Shown: positions 42,255 through 55,313 of the stretch, in pieces
Layout: each line of letters begins with the position of its first letter
Position numbering within the stretch: position 1 is the first letter of the stretch
Assembly: GCF_039793925.1 (NCBI RefSeq)
Contig: NZ_JBAMME010000199.1
Span: forward strand, 62,001 to 126,000
Origin: Thermogutta sp039793925
GTDB taxonomy: Bacteria > Planctomycetota > Planctomycetia > Pirellulales > Thermoguttaceae
Direction: 5' to 3'
DNA: 64,000 nt
Translations under genes and position numbers: made by a program
The notes under the pieces: generated by a model
The model's input: the letters and a program-made list of their open reading frames with translations, nothing else
Told to the model about the DNA's origin: nothing
Databases searched by the model: none

Positions 42255-44522
42255 ATGGGAGACAAGGAGGTGACCGTGCGGACGCACGTTCCATTGGAGC
42301 ATTTGGGTCGGCTTCTGGAGGGAAAACACGAGAATCCGTTTGAAGTGCTGGGCCCCCACGTGGTGGAGGAAGACGGGCGAAAGCTGCTGTCTATTCGCGC
42401 GTTTCTTCCCCACTCCAAACAGGCCTGGGTCATTGATCTGGCCCACGAGGGCGTGCCCCGGCCAATGCGCCGGATTCACCCCGCGGGCCTATTTGAGGCC
42501 CTCTGCCCGCTAAATGGCCAGCAACCCCAGTATTTGCTTCGGGTGGCTCAGGAAGATGGCAAACAGGTGATCATGCACGACCCCTACACTTTTCCCCCGC
42601 TTTTGACCGATTACGACCTTTATTTGCTCGGCGAGGGACGCCACTGGCGGTGCTATAACAAACTCGGCGCGCAGCTCCGTACCGTCAACGGAGTTGAGGG
42701 TGTGAACTTTGCCGTTTGGGCGCCGAACGCCACGAGCGTCAGCGTCATCGGAGATTTCAACCGCTGGGACGGTCGATGCCACCCCATGCGGAAGCACATT
42801 CCCAACGGGTTTTGGGAAATTTTCATCCCCGGTCTGAAAGAAGGAGACCTGTACAAATTCCAGATCCGTTATCACGACCAGGTTTTCGAGAAGGCCGATC
42901 CATTCGGCTTCTGGGCCGAGGTCCCGCCGCGAAGTGCCTCCCGCGTTTTCAACATCAATCGTTACCAGTGGCACGACCAAGAGTGGATGGAACAGCGGAA
43001 GAAGCGGAACTGGCTGGAAGAACCTATTTCCATCTACGAAGTCCATCTGGGAAGCTGGCGGCGACCAAACGACAACCCGACTGGCTGGATGAACTATCGC
43101 GAGATTGCCCACGAACTCGTGCACTACGTGAAGAAGATGGGCTACACCCACATAGAGCTTTTGCCCATCGCTGAGCACCCCCTCACGGCCAGTTGGGGAT
43201 ACCAGGTGGTCGGTTATTATGCCGTCACATCTCGTTACGGGACTCCGGAAGATTTTCAGTATTTTGTGGATTACTGCCATCAGAACGGCATCGGCGTGAT
43301 CATCGACTGGGTGCCCGGCCACTTCCCGAAAGACGGCCACGGACTCCGCCGGTTTGATGGAACCGCCCTCTATGAGCATGAAGATCCCCGCTTGGGCGAG
43401 CATCGTGACTGGGGCACACACATCTTCAACTATGGCCGATATGAAGTCCGCAACTACTTGATCGCCAACGCCCTCTTCTGGTTTGACAAATACCACGTGG
43501 ATGGCATCCGCGTGGATGCCGTCGCCTCCATGTTGTACCTGGATTACAGCAAGGGTCCGGGCGAGTGGATTCCCAATGAATTCGGAGGTCGGGAAAATCT
43601 TCAGGCCATTGCTTTCCTCAAGCTGCTCAATGAACAGGTTCATTTACAGTTCCCGGGGGTCCTCACGATCGCCGAGGAGTCCACGGCTTGGCCGGGGGTG
43701 TCGCATCCCACGTACCAAGGCGGGCTCGGCTTCAGCATGAAGTGGAACATGGGTTGGATGAACGACACCCGCCGCTATATGCACAAGGATCCCATCTACC
43801 GCAAGTATCACCACAACGAGCTTACCTTCAGCCTCATCTACGCCTTCCACGAGAACTTCGTCCTTCCGCTATCGCACGATGAAGTGGTTCACGGAAAAGG
43901 CTCGCTCATCTCGCAGATGCCGGGCGATTGGTGGCAGAAGTTCGCGAATCTTCGGCTCCTGTACACCTATATGTGGACACACCCCGGCAAAAAACTGCTG
44001 TTCATGGGCAGTGAATTCGGGCAGTGGCACGAATGGAACTATGACGCCCAGTTGCAGTGGGAACTTCTCGATTGGCCCACACATCGCGGGCTCCAGCGGT
44101 GTGTGGCAGATCTCAATAAGCTCCTGCGGCGGGAACGTGCCCTTCACGAGGTCGATTTCCGCTGGGAGGGCTTTCAGTGGATCGACTGCCATAACTGGGA
44201 GGAAAGTACACTCAGCTATATCCGTCGGGCCAAAGATCCCAACGATTACCTGGTGATTGCGCTCAACTTCACACCGGTGCCGCGGTGGGAACATCGCATC
44301 GGCGTCCCCGAGGTGTGTCAGTTCGAAGAAATCTTTAACAGCGATGCCGAGATTTACGGCGGCGGCAACATCGGCAATTACGGCCGGGCGGTCTCCGAGC
44401 CCGTCCCATGGCACGGATTTCCCGCCTCGATGAAAATCGTGCTCCCGCCGCTGGCGGGCGTCATCTTCAAACCGCGAAGAGATTGGCTCCACATCCAGTC
44501 AGAAAAGTCACCCGCGCGGTGA
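42255..44522 (+). CDS. glgB: 1,4-alpha-glucan branching enzyme
   Basis: It forms alpha-1,6 branches in glycogen. The N-terminal CBM48 modules include NPFEVLGPH and VNFAVWAPNATSVSVIGDFN. The GH13 barrel shows ELLPIAEHPLTASWGYQVVG, the nucleophile Asp in DGIRVDAVASMLYLDY, the acid Glu in LTIAEESTAWPGV and LPLSHDEVVHGKGS. The C-terminal beta domain ends in the usual way. At 755 aa it is the long form. The start MGDKEVTVRTHVPLEHL is preceded by AGGTGAC. No other glycogen gene is next to it. It converges with the zinc-ribbon gene. Confidence 0.96.
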   Translation: MGDKEVTVRTHVPLEHLGRLLEGKHENPFEVLGPHVVEEDGRKLLSIRAFLPHSKQAWVIDLAHEGVPRPMRRIHPAGLFEALCPLNGQQPQYLLRVAQEDGKQVIMHDPYTFPPLLTDYDLYLLGEGRHWRCYNKLGAQLRTVNGVEGVNFAVWAPNATSVSVIGDFNRWDGRCHPMRKHIPNGFWEIFIPGLKEGDLYKFQIRYHDQVFEKADPFGFWAEVPPRSASRVFNINRYQWHDQEWMEQRKKRNWLEEPISIYEVHLGSWRRPNDNPTGWMNYREIAHELVHYVKKMGYTHIELLPIAEHPLTASWGYQVVGYYAVTSRYGTPEDFQYFVDYCHQNGIGVIIDWVPGHFPKDGHGLRRFDGTALYEHEDPRLGEHRDWGTHIFNYGRYEVRNYLIANALFWFDKYHVDGIRVDAVASMLYLDYSKGPGEWIPNEFGGRENLQAIAFLKLLNEQVHLQFPGVLTIAEESTAWPGVSHPTYQGGLGFSMKWNMGWMNDTRRYMHKDPIYRKYHHNELTFSLIYAFHENFVLPLSHDEVVHGKGSLISQMPGDWWQKFANLRLLYTYMWTHPGKKLLFMGSEFGQWHEWNYDAQLQWELLDWPTHRGLQRCVADLNKLLRRERALHEVDFRWEGFQWIDCHNWEESTLSYIRRAKDPNDYLVIALNFTPVPRWEHRIGVPEVCQFEEIFNSDAEIYGGGNIGNYGRAVSEPVPWHGFPASMKIVLPPLAGVIFKPRRDWLHIQSEKSPAR

Positions 44523-44550
44523 TGGCACCGAAGACATCCCTCCTTGATGT

Positions 44551-45222
44551 TCACGCTGGGCTGGCAGGATGGGTGGGTGGGGAAATGCCCGGCGAGTGAT
44601 AATCCTGATTGGTCAGGTAGTCGATGAGCGTCTGATTGTCTTCCCATATCGGACGCATGAATTTCTCGCGGATGTACCGAAAGACGGCCGCCTTCTGATC
44701 CCGGTTGAGCGAGCCCGGTCCGCGGATGGCTCCCAGGATCGCGTCTTCCCCGCGTTCAATCCTTGTGAGCGCGTATCGGGCGGCCAATTGATAGACGTGC
44801 AGGCCTTCCAGGCGGTGCGAACCGTCCTGATGTGGCACGATTTGCAGTTCGACGAGTTTGAAATCTCCTTGAGCGGGCAACTTGTCCGCATTCCGGACGG
44901 CTCGCACAAACGTTGTTCCCGAACGAATCATCCATCCCTGACCATTGGACTCCCAGGTGGCGACCAGCCCTTGCCGGTCGCACACAAGATAGTGGAAGTG
45001 CCGGACCAGGCGGTCCGGATGCTCGATATGCGGTAGGTCCTCGTCCCCTGCCGGTGGCGAGGGACTGGCGGCAAGCTCGGCCGGAGCGGAGCTCGCTGGT
45101 GTTTGTTCGCTCTGGCGAATGGGGACGATTTCCCCACACCGGGGGCACTTCCCCGCCCGACCAGTAAACTGCGAACTGACTTTCAAACGTGCTTGGCAGG
45201 AAGGACACGTGACCACAAGCAT
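44551..45222 (-). CDS. zinc-ribbon protein (MJ0042-type), planctomycete-like
   Basis: The N-terminal zinc ribbon has CPSCQARLKV and CPRCGEIVPI (four cysteines, residues 7-35), followed by a Ser/Ala/Pro linker. A conserved-looking domain of about 150 residues comes next with a WESNGQGWMIRSG segment and an Arg/Asp-rich helical end. GGAGGGTGGTGCG precedes the ATG at 45222; the longer frame upstream has no family support. At 223 aa it is soluble with no membrane segment. Such ribbon-plus-domain proteins are common in planctomycetes. No function is assigned. Confidence 0.78.
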   Translation of the reverse strand: MLVVTCPSCQARLKVSSQFTGRAGKCPRCGEIVPIRQSEQTPASSAPAELAASPSPPAGDEDLPHIEHPDRLVRHFHYLVCDRQGLVATWESNGQGWMIRSGTTFVRAVRNADKLPAQGDFKLVELQIVPHQDGSHRLEGLHVYQLAARYALTRIERGEDAILGAIRGPGSLNRDQKAAVFRYIREKFMRPIWEDNQTLIDYLTNQDYHSPGISPPTHPASPA

Positions 45223-45687
45223 CGCACCACCCTCCAGTCGAGAATCCACCGCTCTGGATTCAATCGTCGCTCTTTTCCCGAGGCGGTTCAAGAACCTGGA
45301 GGAGACGCCTCCTGCTTCCGATCCGAGGACATCGCCTTCTTGGGGGATCGCTATCCCACGAGGGATGGCTATCCGACCGCCTTTGCGGATTCCTGAGAAA
45401 AAGCGTAACATAGGCTAAGATGTGTCGAAATAGGTGAAGGATTGCATCGTTCTTCAGGGCCCGAACGGCGAAATCCCCTTCGCCCAGCATGAGGGAACCT
45501 CGGCAGACTAAAGGATGAAGCTTCCTGTGGAAGCGCTTTTTTGATGATAACGATTCCGGAGGCCACAAAACTGAGTGCAGCGGCTTGAGGATTGACGCAT
45601 TTGCCCCTCGGAATTCGGCACTGAGCCTGGCTGAAAACCGCTGTCAAAGAATTGGCCTCATCAAGAGACGGATGATCCAGTTTTGCC
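45223..45687. other. divergent intergenic region
   Basis: About 465 bases. A promoter for the fusion enzyme is seen at 45383-45411. Short open frames inside do not resemble any family. Confidence 0.4.
45383..45411 (+). promoter_or_regulatory. promoter candidate of the fusion enzyme
   Basis: TTGCGG (45383-45388) and TAACAT (45406-45411) are 17 bases apart. The leader to the fusion enzyme would be about 270 nt. Confidence 0.4.
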
Positions 45688-49233
<3,546 letters not shown>

Positions 49234-49373
49234 AGACAGAAAACTGTCAACTTGCACGGTCGTGTGCACCTTTACGTGTCCGGAGGTTTGCGACATACTG
49301 GTTACACTGGACGCGGGCAAGTCCGCGATGGCGTTCGGCCGGATCACGGTTGAAACCTGGGAGGCGAACACGG

Positions 49374-50192
49374 ATGGCGTGTTTATCTGTTTCCGAAACC
49401 ACAACGTTCCGCTGGTCTTTCGAGGAAGATGTCCTGCGGTACAAAGCGGCGGGAATCCCGGCCATCGGTGTGTGGCGGCAGAAGCTTTCCGACTTCGGCG
49501 AAGAGAAAGGGGCAGAGTTGCTGAGCGAAACGGGAATGCGGGTGTCACATCTGTTTTGGGCCGGCGGATTTACCGGCACGGACGGCCGAACATTCAAGGG
49601 AGCCGTGGAAGATGCCCTGGAAGCCGTCCGGACGGCAGCAGAGCTGAAAACCCAGTGCCTTCTCGTGTACAGTGGTGCTCGGGGACTCCACACACACAAC
49701 CACGCCCGGCGATTGTTTCGGGAGGCCCTTAAGGAGATGATCCCCCTGGCGCAGGAACTGGGCGTCTTTTTAGGTGTGGAACCGATGCACCCCGGCTGCG
49801 CCGCCGATTTTACTTTCATCACCGATCTTGACGATTATTTCAAGTTGGTGGATACACTCGGTTCCAACCAGGTGAAGCTGATTTTCGATGTCTATCATTT
49901 AGGCGCTGTTCCCGACATCGTCTCACGGATTCCGCAACTGATTCCCCATATCGCGCTGGTTCAACTCGGCGACGCCAAGTCGCCCCCTAATGGCGAGGTA
50001 AACCGTTGCCTGCTTGGAGAGGGGGCTCTGCCCCTCGTTGAAATAGTGCGGGCCCTCCGTGACAACGGCTACGATGGGTTCTTCGATGTGGAACTGATCG
50101 GCGAGGACGTGGAGGCCTATTCGTACGATTACCTCCTCGAGCATGCGAAGTCGGCATACGCTCGGCTTTTGGGTGAGGCCGCCAAGGGATAG
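49374..50192 (+). CDS. TIM-barrel sugar phosphate isomerase/epimerase-like protein
   Basis: It is an AP-endonuclease-2/xylose-isomerase-like barrel. Metal ligands are suggested by VEPMHPG (Glu), LIFDVYHLG (Asp, His), the QLGDAKSPP region and FFDVELIG (Glu). GGGAGG precedes the ATG at 49374; an upstream continuation of the frame (to 49230) overlaps the fusion gene and looks spurious. At 272 aa it is normal. It lies 140 bases after the fusion enzyme on the same strand, so co-transcription is possible, though no biochemical link is evident. The substrate is unknown. Confidence 0.85.
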   Translation: MACLSVSETTTFRWSFEEDVLRYKAAGIPAIGVWRQKLSDFGEEKGAELLSETGMRVSHLFWAGGFTGTDGRTFKGAVEDALEAVRTAAELKTQCLLVYSGARGLHTHNHARRLFREALKEMIPLAQELGVFLGVEPMHPGCAADFTFITDLDDYFKLVDTLGSNQVKLIFDVYHLGAVPDIVSRIPQLIPHIALVQLGDAKSPPNGEVNRCLLGEGALPLVEIVRALRDNGYDGFFDVELIGEDVEAYSYDYLLEHAKSAYARLLGEAAKG

Positions 50193-50654
50193 TGAGGCAG
50201 AACGCGGACAGCCCGGGCGATCCACGGCAAGCTCCTGAGAACACATCGCGAACCTTCAAGAAAGTGCGGTGTCAGTGCTTCTCGGGCGCGCCACGAGTAA
50301 AGTCTCCGCGCCGGGGTTCCCGGTTGGGTCGAATAGCATTAATGAAGCATTATGCATATGTTTTATGCATGGCAAAATGTTCTATGCGTGACACAGCCAT
50401 TGCGCCCCGTTGCCCGGGCGTTAAGATAAAGAGAATGGTGTCAGAGCGACTCGCTCACTCTCGAGGACGATTGGCGTTCCCCGCAATTGAAGCGGTGGGA
50501 GCTAGCATTTCGGTCTGTTTAAGATAGCATTTCGGCCGGGCGTTCCAGCGTAGCGTTGGTCTGCGCGAGCGCAGTGTGCCTATGAAAAGGACGCCCAAAC
50601 GGTTGTTGGTTCGAAACGAAATTTATCGGGACGAAAAGATACGAGCTTACGATC
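50193..50654. other. intergenic region before the DUF4914 gene
   Basis: No gene is seen in 460 bases. It has an AT-rich patch with repeated ATGCAT near 50353-50370 and a direct repeat at 50503-50535. Confidence 0.4.
50503..50535. repeat. direct repeat TAGCATTTCGG, two turns apart
   Basis: TAGCATTTCGG occurs at 50503-50513 and 50525-50535. The 22-base period (two helical turns) ahead of a gene start suits a regulator binding site. Confidence 0.45.
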
Positions 50655-52562
50655 ATGGCAGTCGATTTGAACAGTGCAGTGGGAAGTCGGATCGTTGGAC
50701 CAGAAAGTCTCCTCCGCGTGCTGCAAACAGCGCGGCGAGTGATTATTCCCGAAAAGCCGCAAGAGCTTTTCGACCTGGCAGTGGGAGGTCCAGAGAGCGA
50801 TTACTTTGAAGTCGTTTATGAGGTCCCCGGGAAAGGACTTGTCAAAGAGGCTACCGTAGTCCGGTGCCGGAATGGCATCGCGGTCAATTACACAGAGCCC
50901 TATATGCGGCGGCGCGACCCCGATTGCATGGTGGTGGCGGATGATCGTCCCACCGACAAGCCGCGGTTTCACGAGCGTTTCTCAATTCCTTTTGAGCAGG
51001 TGCGGCAGCAGATTCTGGATTGGCTTGCGGAACAGGAGCTGATCATTCTGCCGTTTTACGCCGGCGGAAAGCGGTGGGGATTTCAGGCCGCTCTCGTCGC
51101 GCCCCTTAACGCGAGTTTCTTCGCTGGTGCCCTCGCCCTTTTGCAGGAGATGATTCCAGCGGTGGAATTGCCGCAGGAGTTTTGTCCCGAGGCCGTGGTG
51201 TTTGTTGCGCCCCCCTTCCGACACACCCTCTGCGACGGCAAACAGGTGGTCATTCACCACCGTGGTCCTCCGGTGTATGAGGTTTTTTCGCTGAACCTCT
51301 ACCCGGGACCCAGCGCCAAGAAGGGTGTTTACGGTGTGCTCCTTTCCCTGGGAGAAGAGCAGGGTTGGGTGACGCTACACGGTTCCACCGTGCAGGTCAT
51401 GACGCCTTACGACAACATCATGACCATCATGCACGAAGGAGCCAGCGGCGGAGGGAAGAGCGAAATGCTCGAGTATCCGCATCGGGAGCCCGATGGCCGA
51501 CTTCTGCTGGGAAGAAACATCATCACTGGCCAGAAACGCTACATTTCCCTGGTTCAGGGATGCACTTTGTTTCCGGTAACGGATGACATGGCCCTGTGCC
51601 ATCCGGGCTTTCAAAATTCCAAAGGGAAAAAACTGGTGGTCTCCGATGCGGAAACCGCGTGGTTCGTGCGGGTTGACCACATCAAGGAATATGGCACGGA
51701 TCCCTATCTTGAACGCATTTGCACGATGGCGAAGGAGCCCATCATTTTCCTGAATATCCACGCGGTTCCCCGGGCGACGTGTCTGATTTGGGAACACATC
51801 GAAGATGCACCGGGCAAACCCTGCCCAAATCCCCGGGTAATTCTGCCGCGGCGCTTGGTGCCGAACGTGATCAACGAGCCGGTTTCCGTCGACGTGCGGA
51901 GTTTCGGAGTCCGTACACCACCCTGCACGCGACAGAATCCTAGCTACGGTATCCTGGGAATGATGCACGTCCTACCGCCGGCCCTGGCGTGGTTGTGGCG
52001 GTTGGTAGCACCCCGAGGTCATTCCAATCCCAGCATCGTGGATAGCGATTCGCTTCAGAGCGAGGGTGTGGGATCGTACTGGCCGTTCGCCACAGGGTGT
52101 AAAGTCGATCAGGCCAACCTCTTGCTTAGGCAGATTTTGGAGACGCCCGATACGCGTTTTGTCCTGGTACCCAATCAGCACATCGGATGCTGGGAGGTGG
52201 GCTTCATGCCGGAGTGGCTTATGCGGGAATACCTCGCGCGACGCGGCGGTGCCCGATTCCGGCCTGAACAGCTTAAGCCGGCTCGCTGTCCGCTGCTGGG
52301 GTATGCACTCTCCTTCATGCAGATCGAGGGCACTCAGATTCCCAGTTGGTTCCTGGAAGTGGATTCCCAGCCTGAAGTGGGACCGGAAGCGTACGATCGC
52401 GGTGCGGAGATCCTTTATAAGTTTTTCGAAAGGAACCTCAAAGATTTGGTTTCCATGCCCGGCTTGGATCCCCTTGGTCGGCGGATCATTCGGGCATGTC
52501 TGGAGCGTGCTCCGCTCAGCACCTTCGAGTCATTGATTCCCTTCAATCCCTACACCACCTGA
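50655..52562 (+). CDS. DUF4914 protein, PEP carboxykinase-like P-loop
   Basis: The 635-residue protein fits the uncharacterised DUF4914 family. A phosphate-binding loop GASGGGKSEML (residues 263-273) resembles the kinase-1 loop of PEP carboxykinase and HPr kinase rather than a classical Walker A. Other segments are PYDNIMTIMHEGASGG, RNIITGQKRYISLVQGC, PIIFLNIHAVPRATCLIWEHIED and FVLVPNQHIGCWEVGFMPEW. No signal peptide is visible. It stands alone with a possible operator upstream. A kinase or decarboxylase-like reaction is suggested by fold only. The family call is from memory of its motifs. Confidence 0.75.
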   Translation: MAVDLNSAVGSRIVGPESLLRVLQTARRVIIPEKPQELFDLAVGGPESDYFEVVYEVPGKGLVKEATVVRCRNGIAVNYTEPYMRRRDPDCMVVADDRPTDKPRFHERFSIPFEQVRQQILDWLAEQELIILPFYAGGKRWGFQAALVAPLNASFFAGALALLQEMIPAVELPQEFCPEAVVFVAPPFRHTLCDGKQVVIHHRGPPVYEVFSLNLYPGPSAKKGVYGVLLSLGEEQGWVTLHGSTVQVMTPYDNIMTIMHEGASGGGKSEMLEYPHREPDGRLLLGRNIITGQKRYISLVQGCTLFPVTDDMALCHPGFQNSKGKKLVVSDAETAWFVRVDHIKEYGTDPYLERICTMAKEPIIFLNIHAVPRATCLIWEHIEDAPGKPCPNPRVILPRRLVPNVINEPVSVDVRSFGVRTPPCTRQNPSYGILGMMHVLPPALAWLWRLVAPRGHSNPSIVDSDSLQSEGVGSYWPFATGCKVDQANLLLRQILETPDTRFVLVPNQHIGCWEVGFMPEWLMREYLARRGGARFRPEQLKPARCPLLGYALSFMQIEGTQIPSWFLEVDSQPEVGPEAYDRGAEILYKFFERNLKDLVSMPGLDPLGRRIIRACLERAPLSTFESLIPFNPYTT

Positions 52563-52727
52563 TGGACGAGGCGGCCGTCTTCGAGGAAGAAACTCCGTCG
52601 GAAAAGCCGGTGGGAAATAACGTTGCGCCGCGATTAAGATCTCGACCGTCCAGGTGAGCATTGTGGTGAAGGCAGCGCTCCGTAGTCGATTTGGTCCGTG
52701 CCGACAAATGTAGGCACTGCGCGAGCC

Positions 52728-53444
52728 TTACGGCTTCGCACTGTCGCCATGAGAGCTTTGTGATTCGGCGAGGAGTTTTTTGAGCGTTCGTTCTATTTCC
52801 TTTTCGATGCCTGGCCAGTAGCCTACCCACATCGCGCGGATTGTCCTGGTGCCGTCGATGAGAATCGTCGTCGGGTATCCCTGAAAACCTGCGATCCGAT
52901 CAATCTCATTGCGAGTACGGTAATTCGGATCGGCGTAGGTGGGAAATGCGGCGCCAGAGGAATTGACGAACGAAGACGTGCTGCGACGGAGTTCCTCGAT
53001 ATTCTCCTGAGAATCGCCCCCGCAGGAGACCGACAGGAAAAGAAATGTGGGATGGTTTTTAAATTCCTCGAAAAGGGCTTTCATGTGAGGAAATTCTTGG
53101 CGACAGGGGGGACACCACGTGCCCCAAAAGTTGATCAGCGTCACCCGTCCGGACAGGTCGGCGGATGTGATGCCCGTGGTGGTTCCGGTGAGCGGCGCGA
53201 GTGTGAGCGTCGTCAGCGCCCGGCCGACCGCCGGATGGTTTTCTCCTACCGGGACTTTTTCCGGACTGAAGGGAGAGTACTTGATGATCACCAGGGCAAA
53301 GAGCCCCAGCAGGCAAAGCATCGCCAGAATCTGAAAGCCTTTGCCCAACAGCCTAGCGACAGAGAGGATTTTCGAGGGCGTAGGGCTCTCGGTATGCTGC
53401 GGTTTTTCCAGCGGTTGAAGGTCCTCGTGCGGAGGCGAAGTCAT
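52728..53444 (-). CDS. membrane-anchored TlpA/ResA-like thioredoxin
   Basis: A cytoplasmic N-tail, one membrane helix (about residues 36-55: FQILAMLCLLGLFALVIIKY) and a periplasmic thioredoxin fold with active site WCPPC (LINFWGTWCPPCRQEF) are seen. The cis-Pro region is YPTTILIDG. It probably reduces disulfides outside the membrane, for example in cytochrome c maturation. GAGGGACAG precedes the ATG. At 238 aa it is normal. It is divergent from the Ser/Thr kinase. Confidence 0.92.
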   Translation of the reverse strand: MTSPPHEDLQPLEKPQHTESPTPSKILSVARLLGKGFQILAMLCLLGLFALVIIKYSPFSPEKVPVGENHPAVGRALTTLTLAPLTGTTTGITSADLSGRVTLINFWGTWCPPCRQEFPHMKALFEEFKNHPTFLFLSVSCGGDSQENIEELRRSTSSFVNSSGAAFPTYADPNYRTRNEIDRIAGFQGYPTTILIDGTRTIRAMWVGYWPGIEKEIERTLKKLLAESQSSHGDSAKP

Positions 53445-53887
53445 CTCTGTCCCTCACATTCCGAACAAACTACATATCCGTCCTAAGCGTTATTTTACCG
53501 ACAAGCTTTTTCCTGAAACGCCTGTGCGCTGTGCCCGAAGATTGAGAGTGTCGGCAGATTGGAATGCTCTGGCTCGGTGTCGAGATCGGTACCAGAAGCC
53601 GCTCCCTTTTTCTGCGACGCGCCGTCAATTGGACGCCACATCGGCGACAGGGGTCGCGAAGAGCATTATAATTTTCAAGTGGGTGGGTGCGTGAATTTCT
53701 GACTTTATGGTGACGCAAAATGTCCCGTTTGGCAGACGGTTGTCGCAACGGAGATTTTAGCGGCTGTTGTCGGACACATGTTGTGACGAAATTCCCATTT
53801 GGGTGAAGATCACGAAGAAAGTGGGCGGCGCCAGACCGCTATGGACGTCCCATTCAATTTCGAGCTGCGAAGAATCGGACGGAAGTT
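53445..53887. other. divergent intergenic region
   Basis: No gene is seen in 440 bases. On the minus strand TAAAAT at 53492-53497 may be the -10 box of the thioredoxin gene, giving a leader of about 40 nt; the -35 match is weak. Confidence 0.35.
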
Positions 53888-55246
53888 ATGACTGTTCCCG
53901 GCAGCACAAGCTTCGAGCATTGTGCCCTCGCCAGTGGCCTGGTGACACGGGAACAGCTTGAAGAGGCCTGGCAAACGCTTCGTGCGAAAGCGGGATTTGC
54001 CATCGACGTTCCCCTGGAGGAGCGGCTGGCACAAACACTCGTCGAACTCGGTTACATTAATGCCTGGCAGGCCAAGCAACTTCTCGAAGGCCGCACGAAG
54101 TTTACCCTCGGCCCCTACCGAATCATCGATTCCATCGGCCGTGGTGGTATGGGGCAGGTTTTCAAAGGGGAGCACATGATCCTCGGGCGGATCGTGGCGG
54201 TGAAGGTGCTCCCGCGCCACAAGTCCAATCCCGAAGCGGTGGAAAATTTTCTGCGGGAAATTCGGGCCCAGGCCAAACTGGATCATCCCAATCTTGTGCG
54301 GGCCTATGACGCCGGGATGGACGGAAGTGTCGTCTACCTTGTGACTGAGTACGTCCCCGGCGTAGATATGCGGAAACTCATCCGCCAGCGCGGTCCCATG
54401 CGGATGCATGCGGCGGCCTCAATTATTTCTCAGGTGGCGTCGGCCTTGCAGCACGCTCACGAGCAGGGGCTGATCCACCGGGACGTCAAACCGGGCAATA
54501 TCCTTGTCACCAACGACGGACTCGCCAAATTGTTGGACCTCGGACTCGCTGGTCCGCTCGGCCAGGAGGCGGTCAATGATCCACGCTACGGACGGATCGT
54601 GGGCACCGTGGACTATCTCTCCCCAGACCACATCCGTGAACCGCACAAACCGACGCCGGCATGGGATATCTATTCGCTCGGCTGCACCCTGTATTACGCG
54701 GTCACGGGTAAAGTACCGTTTCCCGGCGGAACTACAGCCGACAAAGTGCGGGCCCATTGCGAATTACGTCCACTGGATCCCCGCCGACTGAACCCCGAGC
54801 TGGATGCGGCATTCGTGGATGTGATGGCCGAAATGATGGCCAAGGATCCCAAAGAGCGTATTCCCACCGCGGCAGAAGTGGTGCGACGATTGGCCCCGTG
54901 GGTCATCACGCCCTGTCCCATCGACGAGACGTGCTTTGTCCGCTCGAAATCGGGCAGCAAACGTCGGCTTTATGTGGCCAAGCCACTGACTCCCCCGCCG
55001 GTACCACTTCCCGACACAAAACCAAGTTTTTCCAACATGCTTCTTCAGGTAGCTGTCGAGAACCAGTCCACCGGGGTGGGTCAGACCACCGCTCGCACAG
55101 ATGACTTCACCGGCATCTCGGTGAAACACGAAAGCCGCACGGCCTTCAGCGGGCGAAATCTGCTGGCCCCCCTGGTCTTCTTCCTCCTGATCCCTCTGGG
55201 TCTTGTTGTCACTGTCTTTCTCCTCTGGAAATGGTTGGCCCATTGA
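53888..55246 (+). CDS. serine/threonine protein kinase with C-terminal membrane anchor
   Basis: An N-terminal helical segment of about 70 residues (CALASGLVTREQLEEAWQTL, a planctomycete kinase leader) precedes a Hanks-type kinase. Motifs are the Gly loop GRGGMGQV (from residue 84), VAVKVL (Lys), catalytic Asp199 in HRDVKPGN, DLGLA replacing DFG, and a GTVDYLSPDHI activation end. A linker of about 80 residues leads to one membrane helix near the C-terminus (LAPLVFFLLIPLGLVVTVFLL), so the kinase faces the cytoplasm with almost nothing outside. GGAAG precedes the ATG. The targets are unknown. Confidence 0.92.
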   Translation: MTVPGSTSFEHCALASGLVTREQLEEAWQTLRAKAGFAIDVPLEERLAQTLVELGYINAWQAKQLLEGRTKFTLGPYRIIDSIGRGGMGQVFKGEHMILGRIVAVKVLPRHKSNPEAVENFLREIRAQAKLDHPNLVRAYDAGMDGSVVYLVTEYVPGVDMRKLIRQRGPMRMHAAASIISQVASALQHAHEQGLIHRDVKPGNILVTNDGLAKLLDLGLAGPLGQEAVNDPRYGRIVGTVDYLSPDHIREPHKPTPAWDIYSLGCTLYYAVTGKVPFPGGTTADKVRAHCELRPLDPRRLNPELDAAFVDVMAEMMAKDPKERIPTAAEVVRRLAPWVITPCPIDETCFVRSKSGSKRRLYVAKPLTPPPVPLPDTKPSFSNMLLQVAVENQSTGVGQTTARTDDFTGISVKHESRTAFSGRNLLAPLVFFLLIPLGLVVTVFLLWKWLAH

Positions 55247-55313
55247 TGAAGGCCACCCTGGATCAGCTGGGCGGAGGCCAGCGCAACGGCCCTGAAGGGG
55301 GACGCCCGATCCT

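Noticed and set aside
42510..43643. 377-codon frame antisense to glgB
   Set aside because: Shadow of a highly conserved GH13 gene; the translation has no domain features.
49262..49732. Plus-strand frame overlapping the TIM-barrel gene
   Set aside because: Out of frame with the conserved barrel motifs and no ribosome site.
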